Shown here in pieces: positions 8,072 to 17,380 of a DNA stretch of 64,000 nt (positions are counted from its first letter, which is position 1; each line of letters opens with the position of its first letter). Origin of the DNA: Pedobacter sp. L105 (lineage in GTDB: Bacteria > Bacteroidota > Bacteroidia > Sphingobacteriales > Sphingobacteriaceae); NCBI RefSeq assembly GCF_009765875.1, contig NZ_LMUP01000010.1:178367-242366 (forward strand), in the 5' to 3' direction. Position numbers and translations under genes: made by a program. The notes under the pieces are model-generated. The model did not search any database, was not told the origin of the DNA, and saw only the letters and a list, made by a program, of their open reading frames with translations.

Positions 8072-9043
8072 ATGTCAGTCTTAGTATATGTAGAACAAGT
8101 AGAAGGCAAGTTTAAGAAATCTGTATTTGAAGCAGTTTCTTACGCTAAAGCCATCGCAGACAAAACAGGAACTAACCTTAGCGCTATTTCTATAGGCAGC
8201 GTTGCAGAAAGTGAACTGCAGGAATTAGGTAAATATGGTGCCTCCAAAATATTAACTGTAACCAGCGATGAACTAAAGAACTTTGTAAACCAGGCTTATG
8301 CGTCTGTGATTGCAGAAGCTGTGCAAAAAGAAGGTGCAGACATCGTTGTCCTGTCCAACTCTTTTTCAGGAAAAGGCCTGGCACCGCGTATTGCTGTTAA
8401 ACTGAAAGCAGGATTAGCCGATGGCGCTGTTGAATTGCCTTCAGTTGAAGGCGGAAAGTTCCAGGTCAAAAAAACTGCTTTTTCCGGAAAAGCTTTTGCA
8501 GTTACTGAACTGACTTCGGCCATTAAAGTGATCGCTTTAAATCCAAATGCTTTTGGGGTTAAAGAATCACCTGTAACGGCTGCAATTGAGTCCTTCTCAC
8601 CTACTGTGGCGGCTACTGATCTGGCAGCAGTGATCAAAGAAATCGTAAGGGCTACCAATAAAGTTTCCCTTCCTGATGCCGAACTAGTTGTATCTGCGGG
8701 CAGAGGATTAAAAGGACCTGAAAACTGGGGCATGATCGAAGAATTGGCTAATTTGCTAGGCGCTGCTACAGCATGCTCAAAACCAGTTTCAGATGCTGAC
8801 TGGAGACCTCACTCAGAACACGTAGGACAAACTGGGATTACCATCAGCCCTAACTTATATATTGCGATTGGCATATCAGGCGCTATCCAGCATCTGGCGG
8901 GCGTAAGCTCGTCCAAAGTGATCGTTGTGATCAACAAAGATCCGGAAGCTCCTTTTTTCAAGGTCGCCGATTACGGGATCGTAGGAGATGCCTTTGAGGT
9001 TGTTCCTAAATTAATTGCGGCATTAAAAGCACACCAAGCCTAA
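8072..9043 (+). CDS. etfA: Electron transfer flavoprotein, alpha subunit
   Basis: EtfA carries the redox-active FAD of the ETF dimer. The C-terminal FAD-binding domain is clear: VVSAGRGLKGPENW, ACSKPVSDADWRPHSEHVGQ, and ISGAIQHLAGVSSSKVIVVIN followed by DYGIVGDAFEVVP. Length (323) is normal. It is the partner of the etfB gene immediately upstream and is followed at 47 bases by the nuclease-family gene, perhaps in the same transcript. Confidence 0.95.
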   Translation: MSVLVYVEQVEGKFKKSVFEAVSYAKAIADKTGTNLSAISIGSVAESELQELGKYGASKILTVTSDELKNFVNQAYASVIAEAVQKEGADIVVLSNSFSGKGLAPRIAVKLKAGLADGAVELPSVEGGKFQVKKTAFSGKAFAVTELTSAIKVIALNPNAFGVKESPVTAAIESFSPTVAATDLAAVIKEIVRATNKVSLPDAELVVSAGRGLKGPENWGMIEELANLLGAATACSKPVSDADWRPHSEHVGQTGITISPNLYIAIGISGAIQHLAGVSSSKVIVVINKDPEAPFFKVADYGIVGDAFEVVPKLIAALKAHQA

Positions 9044-9089
9044 CATTGATATCTGGCGGCACCATTCGTTCCGCCCGGTATTCCCACAT

Positions 9090-9707
9090 ATGAAAAAAGT
9101 AAAACTCGATATTGTTGGCTTATCTTATAGCCAGACCCAGTCCGGAGCTTATGCACTGGTACTTGGAGAAGTAAACGGCAGACGACGTTTGCCGATCATC
9201 ATTGGTGCGTTTGAAGCTCAGGCAATTGCCATAGAGATTGAAAAAATGACCCCCAGCCGTCCATTGACGCATGATCTGTTCAAGACATTTGCTCAAACCT
9301 ATCACATAGAGATTAAGGAAATCCTGATCTATAACCTGGTAGACGGTGTATTTTTTGCCAAACTCATCTGCACGGATGGGGAAACTACCCAGGAAATTGA
9401 TGCCAGGACCTCTGATGCCATCGCACTAGCGGTCCGCTTTAACTCTTCCATTTATACTTATGAATTCATCTTATCTTCTGCAGGCATCGTGATTGAGGGT
9501 AACGACTTCGTTTTCCTGGAGAACATGGATAACCTAAGCAAAGAACAGGGACAGGAAGATATTGATACTTCTATTCCCGGAACAGGTTTTGGTAATTTAA
9601 GCCTAGAAGAATTGAATCAGAAATTACAGGAAGCTATTGCAGAAGAAGCTTATGAAAAAGCAGCACGCATCCGCGATGAAATCAGTAAAAGAAATTCATC
9701 GAAATAG
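9090..9707 (+). CDS. Bifunctional-nuclease (DUF151) family protein with UvrB/C motif
   Basis: Residues 1-150 match the BFN/DUF151 domain (GLSYSQTQSGAYALVLGE, LPIIIGAFEAQAIAIEIE, RPLTHDLF, DARTSDAIALAVR). The C-terminal 40 residues (LEELNQKLQEAIAEEAYEKAARIRDEIS) form a UvrB/UvrC-type helical hairpin. Some relatives have been reported to have DNase and RNase activity; the role in this phylum is not established. It sits between etfA and a nucleoside transporter on the same strand, which would fit a nucleotide-salvage setting, but this is only context. Confidence 0.85.
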   Translation: MKKVKLDIVGLSYSQTQSGAYALVLGEVNGRRRLPIIIGAFEAQAIAIEIEKMTPSRPLTHDLFKTFAQTYHIEIKEILIYNLVDGVFFAKLICTDGETTQEIDARTSDAIALAVRFNSSIYTYEFILSSAGIVIEGNDFVFLENMDNLSKEQGQEDIDTSIPGTGFGNLSLEELNQKLQEAIAEEAYEKAARIRDEISKRNSSK

Positions 9708-9776
9708 CTACTTTTTGCATTTTTTATACACATCTTTATCCCATTACAACTAAATTTTACCATCTGATCAATTTTT

Positions 9777-11042
9777 ATGGAGCGCTTTCACGGAATTATT
9801 GGCATTATTCTCATCCTGGGTATTGCTTTTCTATTTTCTAACAATAAGAAAAGAATAAATTACAGGTTAGTTGCCAGTGGACTCACGCTTCAGGTTACTA
9901 TTGCCGTTTTAATCCTTAGAGTTGCTTTTGTACAGCAGTTTTTTGAATTTCTAGGTAAAGGAATGCAAAAAATAGAGCAATTTGCTAAAAAAGGTGTTGA
10001 TTTTGTTTACGGTGGTGTAGCCATTATGGGTTATGACGGAAAACCACATAACTATTCCGCTCCTGAAGGTTTTGTTTTTGCTTTTAACGTTACCGCTACC
10101 ATTATCCTGGTTTGCGTGCTGGTGGCGATTTTTTATCATTTTGGTATCATGCAGCGTATTGTTGCCGTTATTGCCAAAGGCATGAACGTGATCATGCGGG
10201 TAAGCGGTGCGGAAGCCCTAAGTAATGTAGCCAGCGCTTTTGTAGGACAAGTGGAAGCACAAGTGATGATCAAACCTTACTTAAAAGGAATGACCAAAAG
10301 TGAGCTGCTTGCCTCCATGACGGGCAGTTTAGCCTGTATTGCAGGCGGTATTCTCATTGTATATGCCAATATGGGCGCACAGGCAGGCATGAACCTGGCT
10401 CCGAAGCTAATTATGGCTAGTCTGATGGCTGCTCCCGGAGCATTGATCATTTCCAAGATCGTCTTTCCTGAGACGGAAGTATCTCAAACGATGGGTAAAG
10501 TAAGATTGGAAGTAAAAAGTGAATATACCAACCTGATCGATGCCATTTCGCATGGCGCTGGAGAAGGTTTTAAAATTGCTATGAACGTAATCGCCATGCT
10601 AATTGGTTTTATCGCGTTGATCGCATTGGTAGATTATACGCTGATCCATATCGGACATGTGTTCAATCCAAATTTCAATTTATCGCTCGACTGGATCTTT
10701 GGTAAATTGTTTTATCCTTTTGCCTGGTCGATGGGTATTCCCGATGCAGATGTTAGCAATGCAGCTACCCTGCTGGGACAAAAACTAACGGTCAACGAAT
10801 TCCTGGCTTTTAAAAACTTAACCACCAAGGCAGTGCCGATAGTGACAGAAAAAGGTGTACTGATTATCAGTATAGCCATTTGTGGTTTTGCTAACTTCAG
10901 TAGTGTGGGGATGCAGATCGGTGGTATCGGGGAATTGGCTCCGGAACGTCGCGCTGACCTGGCCAAACTGGGTTTAAAAGCTTTGATGTGCGGTACACTG
11001 GCCTCCTATCTTTCCGCTTCCATTGCTGGTATTTTAATGTAA
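9777..11042 (+). CDS. Concentrative nucleoside transporter (NupC/CNT family)
   Basis: The protein imports nucleosides with H+ or Na+. It has about ten membrane segments, the gate domain GALIISKIVFPETE, and the CNT signatures SNVASAFVGQVEAQVMIKPYL and ICGFANFSSVGMQIGGIG near the C-terminus. Length (421) is normal for bacterial members. The stop is 6 bases before the DUF3667 gene, suggesting translational coupling. Confidence 0.92.
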   Translation: MERFHGIIGIILILGIAFLFSNNKKRINYRLVASGLTLQVTIAVLILRVAFVQQFFEFLGKGMQKIEQFAKKGVDFVYGGVAIMGYDGKPHNYSAPEGFVFAFNVTATIILVCVLVAIFYHFGIMQRIVAVIAKGMNVIMRVSGAEALSNVASAFVGQVEAQVMIKPYLKGMTKSELLASMTGSLACIAGGILIVYANMGAQAGMNLAPKLIMASLMAAPGALIISKIVFPETEVSQTMGKVRLEVKSEYTNLIDAISHGAGEGFKIAMNVIAMLIGFIALIALVDYTLIHIGHVFNPNFNLSLDWIFGKLFYPFAWSMGIPDADVSNAATLLGQKLTVNEFLAFKNLTTKAVPIVTEKGVLIISIAICGFANFSSVGMQIGGIGELAPERRADLAKLGLKALMCGTLASYLSASIAGILM

Positions 11043-11048
11043 ACGCTT

Positions 11049-12194
11049 ATGTCAGGACATTACCGTAAAGAGAAAAACTGTCTGAATTGCGGACATGAAG
11101 TGGAGCACCACTACTGCAGCCGGTGCGGACAGCCTAATTTGGAATTAAAAGAGAACTTTTGGGCTTTTATCGGCCACAGTGTTGGTCATTATTTCCATTT
11201 TGACGCTAAGTTCTGGCAAACGCTTATCCCCCTGCTCACTAAACCGGGACAGGTTACGCTGGATTATCTTGCCGGTAAAAGGGCGCGGTATATTCATCCT
11301 ATCAGTTTATACATTTTTGTATCTATTATTTATTTCCTGATCGTTCCACGTTCCCTGGTAAATGAAGATAAAGTCAAACAAGATGAAATTGCCGAAGCAA
11401 AAAAAGAAGCACTGGATAGTATTGGAATTGTTCACTACAATATCAATTCCGTTCCTTCCGTTCGTGATATTAATAAACAGGTAGCCAAAAAGGTTTCCCC
11501 GCTAACAGATTTCAGAAAACTTTCTATACACGCCAAAGAGCACTACCTCGATTCCCTAAAAAAACTGAATGCGGTCAAACCATCAGAAGAGCTGGACGAC
11601 AGGATCAAAGAATACAACAAGATCTTAGTTTTTAATCTCGACAGCACTTATGAATCCTATCAGGCACGTCAGAAGACACTGCCGGCAGATCAGCAGGATG
11701 GCTGGATGGTACGCTACCTGAAAAAGAAATCCTATAGCCTCAATCTAAATCAAAACGAAAAATCCGGTGATAAAACTTCAAAAGAACAGATTGACGAAGA
11801 AGTAAAACATTACGAGCCAAAACAGTTCTTTATCCTCATGCCTTTACTGGCTTTGTTCATCATGATCAACTTCAGAAGAAACAGGATCTACTATATTGAT
11901 CACCTGGTTTTTACGATTCATGGAATGACTGCTTATTTTATCGTTTCCATCATTACTAAACCTATTGAAAAGTATATTTTCGGACTGGACTCATTTATGA
12001 GTGACCTGATCGATTTTATCGTGTTTGCCGGAATTGTCTGGTATCTGTATAAAGGCCTTAAGTTATTTTATAACCGTTCCCGGAATGTAACGATCCGTAA
12101 AACCATCATGGTCATGATATTTTATTCGCTGGCATTTTTTATCTCGCAGTGGATGCTTACCGAAATTATCACTTATATGATGAGCTTAAGCTGA
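11049..12194 (+). CDS. DUF3667 membrane protein with N-terminal zinc ribbon
   Basis: The N-terminus carries a four-cysteine zinc ribbon (CLNCGHEVEHHYCSRCGQP, residues 10-29). The conserved DUF3667 block follows (FHFDAKFWQTL, KPGQVTLDYLAGKRARYIHP) with a membrane segment right after it. A hydrophilic, probably coiled region spans residues 110-260, and four hydrophobic segments end the protein. The family is common in Bacteroidota and has no established function. The stop codon lies inside an inverted repeat. Confidence 0.85.
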   Translation: MSGHYRKEKNCLNCGHEVEHHYCSRCGQPNLELKENFWAFIGHSVGHYFHFDAKFWQTLIPLLTKPGQVTLDYLAGKRARYIHPISLYIFVSIIYFLIVPRSLVNEDKVKQDEIAEAKKEALDSIGIVHYNINSVPSVRDINKQVAKKVSPLTDFRKLSIHAKEHYLDSLKKLNAVKPSEELDDRIKEYNKILVFNLDSTYESYQARQKTLPADQQDGWMVRYLKKKSYSLNLNQNEKSGDKTSKEQIDEEVKHYEPKQFFILMPLLALFIMINFRRNRIYYIDHLVFTIHGMTAYFIVSIITKPIEKYIFGLDSFMSDLIDFIVFAGIVWYLYKGLKLFYNRSRNVTIRKTIMVMIFYSLAFFISQWMLTEIITYMMSLS

Positions 12195-12214
12195 TGAATT
12201 TTCTCAGCTTAAGC
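12184..12214 (+). terminator. Hairpin overlapping the end of the DUF3667 gene
   Basis: GCTTAAGCTGA (12184-12194) and TCAGCTTAAGC (12204-12214) form a perfect 11-base inverted repeat with a 9-base loop. The left arm includes the last codons and the stop. The T-run after it is weak, so termination is only likely. Confidence 0.5.
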
Positions 12215-12394
12215 CATTTCTTGAAACGATTACGCCCTTTTTTTCCAAGCTAACAAATTGCTCGTGACAGGCTGAGTTTAACTCACCAAATAGCTGCCAT
12301 CCATCCTCTTTAAAAAAATCAATTATTCTTCTTATTTTCAAAAAAAGGACTATATTTATGATATCAATTTAATATCATTTAAATATTAACTCTT

Positions 12395-13249
12395 ATGAAG
12401 TCAGAAAAAATTATTAATCCGGTAAATGGCTATTTAGCTGTTACATTATTATTGATCGGTGCTGCTTTACTGGCATTTGGTATATTCTCACAGGCTCCTA
12501 TTCTAATTATTCTCATGATACCCGTGCTGATCTTTATTCTCAAGGGATTAATCATTATCAGTCCCAACAGCTCAAAAGTATTACTGCTGTTTGGAAATTA
12601 TAAAGGCACAGTAAAAGTCAATGGACTATTCTGGATCAACCCTTTTTATGCACGGTATACTTATTCTTTACGCGCAAGGAATTTTGAAAGTGAAAAAATC
12701 AAGGTGAATGATAAGATGGGAAACCCGATCATGATCAGTGTGATCCTGGTGTGGCGGGTTCAGGATACATTTAAATGTGCATTTGAAGTAGATAGCTATA
12801 GCACATTTATACAGATCCAAACCGATTCTGCAGTGAGGAAGCTGGCAGGCTCCTTTCCTTACGATCATTTTGAAGATGAAACGGCAACAATTACGCTGAG
12901 TACAAACTTCGATGATGTCAATATCGCGCTGGAAAAAGAGCTGACAGAAAGATTAGAGATCGCAGGAATTGAAGTGGTGGAATCAAGAATTGGTTATTTA
13001 GCATATGCCCCGGAAATAGCACACTCTATGCTGAGGAGACAACAGGCATCAGCAGTGGTTGCTGCGCGTCATAAAATTGTAGAAGGTGCAGTAGGTATGG
13101 TAGAAAGTGCATTAAAACTGCTGGCTGATAAAGATATCATTACCTTTGATGAAGACAGAAAGGCAACGATGGTCAGCAATCTAATGGTGGTCCTTTGTGG
13201 TGACAGTGAAACCAAACCTGTAATCAATACGGGTACTTTAAATCAATAA
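12395..13249 (+). CDS. SPFH-domain (band 7/stomatin-like) membrane protein
   Basis: Two hydrophobic segments at residues 14-55 are followed by an SPFH domain (SSKVLLLFGNYKGTVKVNGLFWINPF, then VNDKMGNPIMISVILVWRV) and an Ala-rich helical stretch MLRRQQASAVVAARHKIVEGA near the C-terminus, as in stomatin-like proteins. SPFH proteins form oligomers that organise membranes. The gene has a 200-base leader region and is followed after 3 bases by a small Arc-like gene. This pairing is familiar in many bacteria, though its purpose is not known. Confidence 0.88.
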   Translation: MKSEKIINPVNGYLAVTLLLIGAALLAFGIFSQAPILIILMIPVLIFILKGLIIISPNSSKVLLLFGNYKGTVKVNGLFWINPFYARYTYSLRARNFESEKIKVNDKMGNPIMISVILVWRVQDTFKCAFEVDSYSTFIQIQTDSAVRKLAGSFPYDHFEDETATITLSTNFDDVNIALEKELTERLEIAGIEVVESRIGYLAYAPEIAHSMLRRQQASAVVAARHKIVEGAVGMVESALKLLADKDIITFDEDRKATMVSNLMVVLCGDSETKPVINTGTLNQ

Positions 13250-13252
13250 AAG

Positions 13253-13423
13253 ATGGCTGAAAAGAAATCATTTGCATTAAGAATTGATTCAGAGATGATG
13301 AAGGCGGTAGAGAAGTGGGCGGCTGATGAATTCCGTAGTGTTAATGGCCAGATTGAATGGATGCTCAACAATAGCCTTAAACAAGCTAAGCGGCTAAAGA
13401 ACAAACCTGAAGAAAAAAAATAA
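13253..13423 (+). CDS. 56-residue Arc-like ribbon-helix-helix protein
   Basis: The sequence starts MAEKKSFALRIDSEMMKAV and contains EKWAADEFRSVNGQIEWML, the pattern of Arc-type ribbon-helix-helix proteins (a short beta strand SFALRID followed by two helices). It ends in a Lys-rich tail. The start is 3 bases after the SPFH stop, so the two are almost surely co-transcribed. It could bind DNA as a dimer or act on the SPFH partner; neither is shown here. Confidence 0.8.
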   Translation: MAEKKSFALRIDSEMMKAVEKWAADEFRSVNGQIEWMLNNSLKQAKRLKNKPEEKK

Positions 13424-13427
13424 TCTC

Positions 13428-13455
13428 ATTTCTCCGGTCTCAAAACCGGAGAAAT
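13428..13455 (+). terminator. Hairpin after the SPFH/Arc-like pair
   Basis: ATTTCTCCGGT (13428-13438) and ACCGGAGAAAT (13445-13455) form a perfect 11-base stem with a 6-base loop, 5 bases after the stop. The T-run is short. The remaining ~200 bases up to 13660 are very AT-rich, and no other element was recognised in them. Confidence 0.6.
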
Positions 13456-13659
13456 CTCCTGTCCCCTCCTAGGACTGGTAAAATATTATATTTTATCTAC
13501 TCGAAATCTACAATATTTGCAAATCGAAGTAACAAACAGTCAAAATGACTCTCCTTCTGCGAATATTCGATTATAAATAACAAAAATTAACATAATATAA
13601 CAATAAAATATTTTTATTACTAAATAGTTAGTTATATATTAGGCTTATAATTAGCCTCT

Positions 13660-16461
13660 ATGAAGTTACCTCTCCTTAGTATCGTGTTTCTACTTTTACT
13701 CAGCATTGCTGCCAGGTCCCAAAATGTTTACACGGTCAAAGGATCAGTTGTAGATACTGTTTCCAACCTACGGCTGAAGAATACCGCCGTTAGCGTTTTA
13801 CGCAGCAAAGATTCAACACTAGTTCGTTTTACCCGGGTCAATGAAAGCGGAACTTTCGCCATCAGCAATCTGCCCAAAGGAAAATTTTTTCTTTTAGTTA
13901 CGTATCCAGGTTATGCCGATTATGTGGAACCTTTTCGTCTGGACAGTACCAAAACGAATGCTGATGTGGGCACTTTAAAAATGACTTTAAAGGCTACCCT
14001 GCTGGCCAACGTAATCATTAAAGCCAAAGCTGCTGCGGTTAAAATTAAAGGTGATACCACAGAATTTAATGCTTCGGCATTTGTTGTCCAGCCAAATGCC
14101 AAGGTAGAAGATCTCCTCAAGCAGATGCCAGGCATACAGGTAGATAAAGACGGTAAGATTACTGCACAGGGTAAAACTGTGAGTAAGGTACTATTAGATG
14201 GCGAAGAGTTTTTCGGAGACGATCCTACACTGGTTACTAAAAACATCCGGGCGGATATGGTAGATAAAGTACAGCTTTATGATAAAAATAGTGACCAGGC
14301 AGCCTTTACAGGAATTGACGATGATAAAAAGACTAAAACGATTAACATCAAACTAAAAGATAGTAAAAAGAGCGGATATTTTGGAAAATTGGATGCTGGC
14401 GGAGCAACAGGTAGTTACTATCAAACCCAGGATATGTTCAACATCTTTAAAGACAAACAAAAGTTCTCCGTATATGGTACGATTGCAAATAACGGTAAAA
14501 CGGGACTTGGATGGGAAGATGGCAGTAAGTATGGCGGAGGATCTGATAATGTGACGACTACGGATGATGGTGGAATAATGATTTCAGGCTCAAGTGATGG
14601 CAGCGGGCTTGATTCGTGGGACGGGCGTTATAATAATCAGGGATTACCGGTGGCCAGAACTGGCGGTGTGCATTATGACACAAAATGGAATAGTGATAAA
14701 GAATCGCTTAACGCAAACTATAAAGTAGGCTACCTGAAGGTAGAAGGAGACAGAAATACACTTACGCAAAACAATCTATCGACGGGAATTATCAATACCA
14801 ATTCCGATGAAAAATTTGACAATGATATACTCCGACAAAAAATGGACGGATCTTATCAATTGAAAATAGACACATCCTCAAATCTGAAAGTCTCATTTGA
14901 CGGAACATTAAGAAATACAAATAGCAACAGTGATTTTACTGCGGGTAGCTTGAGAAACAATGCTATCCCACTCACTAACAGTATCAGAAGTGTAACCAAT
15001 GATGATCACGGTAAGATATTTAATGCTAAAGCCTTGTGGACAAAAAAGTTTAAAAAACCAAGACGCACGATCTCACTTGATTTGAGTGAATCTGCTACCA
15101 ATAGTGACAGCAAAGGATATGTAAAATCCAACATTGACTATTTTAATGGTACTGGGGTTAAAGACAGTAGCCAGACAATCAATCAGTATAAAACAAGTTT
15201 AAAGAAAATCAGCGATTTTAAATCTAATCTTGCCTACACAGAACCATTGAGTAAAACACTTTCCGTGATACTAAATTACGGATTAGAGATCAACAACAGC
15301 AGTACCAATACGGAGTCCTTTAATCAGGGACTGGGAGGCGCCTACACGCAACTGGACTCTTTATATAGCACTAACTATCAATTTGATCAAACTGCAAACC
15401 AGGGTGGCGCATTTATGAATTTCAAAGACAACAAAAGTACCTTCAATTTTGGAACAAAGGTCACCGATGTAAGTTTCGATCAGACTAACCTGTATAACAA
15501 CACCAATTTTAAAAGGAATTTTGTCAATTGGAATCCAAAATTAAATTATAAATACAAACTGGCTAAACAATCATCAATTTCTGTTGAATATGACGGAACA
15601 ACAATTCAGCCTCAAATTAGCCAGATACAGCCTTTGCTCAACAATACCGATCCATTAAATATAACCTTAGGTAATCCGGATTTAAGACCTTCCTTTAAAC
15701 ATTCAGTAGGTTTGGAATATAGTTCTTACAAAATCCTGTCTTCCAGAAATTTATATTTTTACGGAAATTATAATGTCACTACTAATCCAATCGTGAGCAA
15801 TACGGTAACTGATTCTGCGGGTAAAAGTACTTTTCAATCGGTAAACCTAACCACAAAAAAAGCAAGTGGACTCTATTTATATGCTTCCGCAGGTCAAAAG
15901 ATTCCAGGTATAGATATTAATGCCGGGTTTCAATTCTCTGTCAATAGCAATACTTCCTACAATTATGCAAATGGTGTGCTCAATAAAAACCAGGCTGCTA
16001 CCTACAATGGAGGCATTAGTTTTTCAAAATGGTTGGAAAAGAAGTATGAGTTTTATGCACAAGGTGGCCCTACCTATACCACTAACGAATCATCAATTCA
16101 ACAGGGCATTAATGACAATGGATGGGGTATTAAGGCTAATGGTGGAATGGCTTTTTATTTACCGTTAAAATTTGAGATCAGATCAGATGCTGACTATGAA
16201 TACAGGGGTAAAACACAGTCTTTTAATACCACTTTTAACAGGGTGATCTGGAATGCCAGCGTGAGCAAGAAGTTCACGAAATCAGAAGGATTGAAATTCA
16301 CGCTTTCTGCTAACGATCTCTTAAATCAAAATGTAGGCTTTAGCAGAACTGCCTCAGCCAACTTAATTACACAAAACACATACACCACCATAAGAAGATA
16401 CTTTATGGCTTCAATTTCCTGGGATTTTAGTAAAATGGGGATTACTCCAAGCAAAAAATAA
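13660..16461 (+). CDS. Outer-membrane beta-barrel protein with CarboxypepD_reg domain (TonB-receptor-like)
   Basis: The 933-residue protein has a signal peptide (MKLPLLSIVFLLLLSIAARS), an N-terminal carboxypeptidase-regulatory-like beta sandwich (YTVKGSVVDTVSNLRLKNTAV), a plug-like region (VEDLLKQMPGIQVDKDGKI, VLLDGEEFFGDDP) and a C-terminal barrel ending in aromatic-rich strands (FMASISWDFSKMGI). It resembles the outer_memb_beta-barrel family of Bacteroidota, relatives of TonB-dependent receptors without the canonical TonB box. The next gene, a GLPGLI protein, is a common partner and probably shares the transcript. Substrate unknown. Confidence 0.85.
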   Translation: MKLPLLSIVFLLLLSIAARSQNVYTVKGSVVDTVSNLRLKNTAVSVLRSKDSTLVRFTRVNESGTFAISNLPKGKFFLLVTYPGYADYVEPFRLDSTKTNADVGTLKMTLKATLLANVIIKAKAAAVKIKGDTTEFNASAFVVQPNAKVEDLLKQMPGIQVDKDGKITAQGKTVSKVLLDGEEFFGDDPTLVTKNIRADMVDKVQLYDKNSDQAAFTGIDDDKKTKTINIKLKDSKKSGYFGKLDAGGATGSYYQTQDMFNIFKDKQKFSVYGTIANNGKTGLGWEDGSKYGGGSDNVTTTDDGGIMISGSSDGSGLDSWDGRYNNQGLPVARTGGVHYDTKWNSDKESLNANYKVGYLKVEGDRNTLTQNNLSTGIINTNSDEKFDNDILRQKMDGSYQLKIDTSSNLKVSFDGTLRNTNSNSDFTAGSLRNNAIPLTNSIRSVTNDDHGKIFNAKALWTKKFKKPRRTISLDLSESATNSDSKGYVKSNIDYFNGTGVKDSSQTINQYKTSLKKISDFKSNLAYTEPLSKTLSVILNYGLEINNSSTNTESFNQGLGGAYTQLDSLYSTNYQFDQTANQGGAFMNFKDNKSTFNFGTKVTDVSFDQTNLYNNTNFKRNFVNWNPKLNYKYKLAKQSSISVEYDGTTIQPQISQIQPLLNNTDPLNITLGNPDLRPSFKHSVGLEYSSYKILSSRNLYFYGNYNVTTNPIVSNTVTDSAGKSTFQSVNLTTKKASGLYLYASAGQKIPGIDINAGFQFSVNSNTSYNYANGVLNKNQAATYNGGISFSKWLEKKYEFYAQGGPTYTTNESSIQQGINDNGWGIKANGGMAFYLPLKFEIRSDADYEYRGKTQSFNTTFNRVIWNASVSKKFTKSEGLKFTLSANDLLNQNVGFSRTASANLITQNTYTTIRRYFMASISWDFSKMGITPSKK

Positions 16462-16545
16462 TTATGATGGAAACTACATGAGCTCACATCAAAAATGAAT
16501 GCAAGCTCATGTAAACTTCATCACCTTTAAAAAAATATATAATCA

Positions 16546-17316
16546 ATGAAGAAATTAACTTTACTCACCTGCTTGTTTACAAGCCTCAGCTCTCTTCTAT
16601 TTGCTCAGAACACCAGATTCGTCACAGAAGGAGAAATTGAATATGAAAAGAGTGTCAATTCTTATGCTATTATTGAGAAGAAGATCACTAATGAGAATAC
16701 AGCTTTTTATACTCCCGCCCTCGAGCAGTTTAAAAAAACACAGCCTCAATTTAAATTGGCAAAAAGCACCTTATTCTTTAGTAAAAACAAAACCTTATTT
16801 AAACCTGAAGAAGACAATTCAGCAGAGAACTTTTTATCCAATGAACCTATAGTAAATCAGATCAACACCATTTATACAGACGTGGATAGTCACCAGCAGA
16901 CCACACAGAAAAAAGTATTTGAAGAAACTTTTCTCATTAAAGACAGTACCCGTGTAATCAATTGGAAAATCACGAACGAAACACGGGAAATCGCAGGATA
17001 TAGTTGCAGACGGGCAAATGCGTTGATTCTTGACTCGATATACGTAGTAGCATTTTATGCTGATCAAATTCCCGTGTCAGGGGGGCCTGAATCATTTACG
17101 GGGCTTCCAGGTATGATCCTCGGTCTGGCGCTACCGCATGAAAACATCAGTTGGTTTGCAAAATCTGTCAAAGACAAAACAATGGACAAAGTAGTCATCG
17201 CTCCTCCTACCAAGGGAAAAGCTGTTAATGACATCACTTTTATGGCAACGTTAAAATCGGCACTTAAACAATGGGGTGAATATGCCAAATCCTATCTGAA
17301 AGCGTTTCAAATATAA
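16546..17316 (+). CDS. GLPGLI family secreted protein
   Basis: A signal peptide (MKKLTLLTCLFTSLSSLLFAQ) is followed by the diagnostic block FTGLPGMILGL near residue 188, which names the family, and by AGYSCRRANA upstream of it. GLPGLI proteins are secreted or periplasmic proteins of unknown function found next to TonB-receptor-like barrel genes in Bacteroidota, as here (85 bases after the barrel gene). The gene overlaps the left arm of a strong terminator by one base. Confidence 0.88.
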   Translation: MKKLTLLTCLFTSLSSLLFAQNTRFVTEGEIEYEKSVNSYAIIEKKITNENTAFYTPALEQFKKTQPQFKLAKSTLFFSKNKTLFKPEEDNSAENFLSNEPIVNQINTIYTDVDSHQQTTQKKVFEETFLIKDSTRVINWKITNETREIAGYSCRRANALILDSIYVVAFYADQIPVSGGPESFTGLPGMILGLALPHENISWFAKSVKDKTMDKVVIAPPTKGKAVNDITFMATLKSALKQWGEYAKSYLKAFQI

Positions 17317-17375
17317 ATATTTGTAAACAAAAAGCCCTGTGAATTGAATCACAGGGCTTTTTGTTTACAAATATT
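17316..17375. terminator. Bidirectional terminator with 27-base arms
   Basis: Positions 17316-17342 and 17349-17375 are perfect reverse complements (27 bases) around a 6-base loop. The GC core AGCCCTGTGA is flanked by AAAAA and TTTTT, so the hairpin can terminate both the GLPGLI gene (+) and terC (-), whose stop is 5 bases away. Confidence 0.9.
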
Positions 17376-17380
17376 AATTT

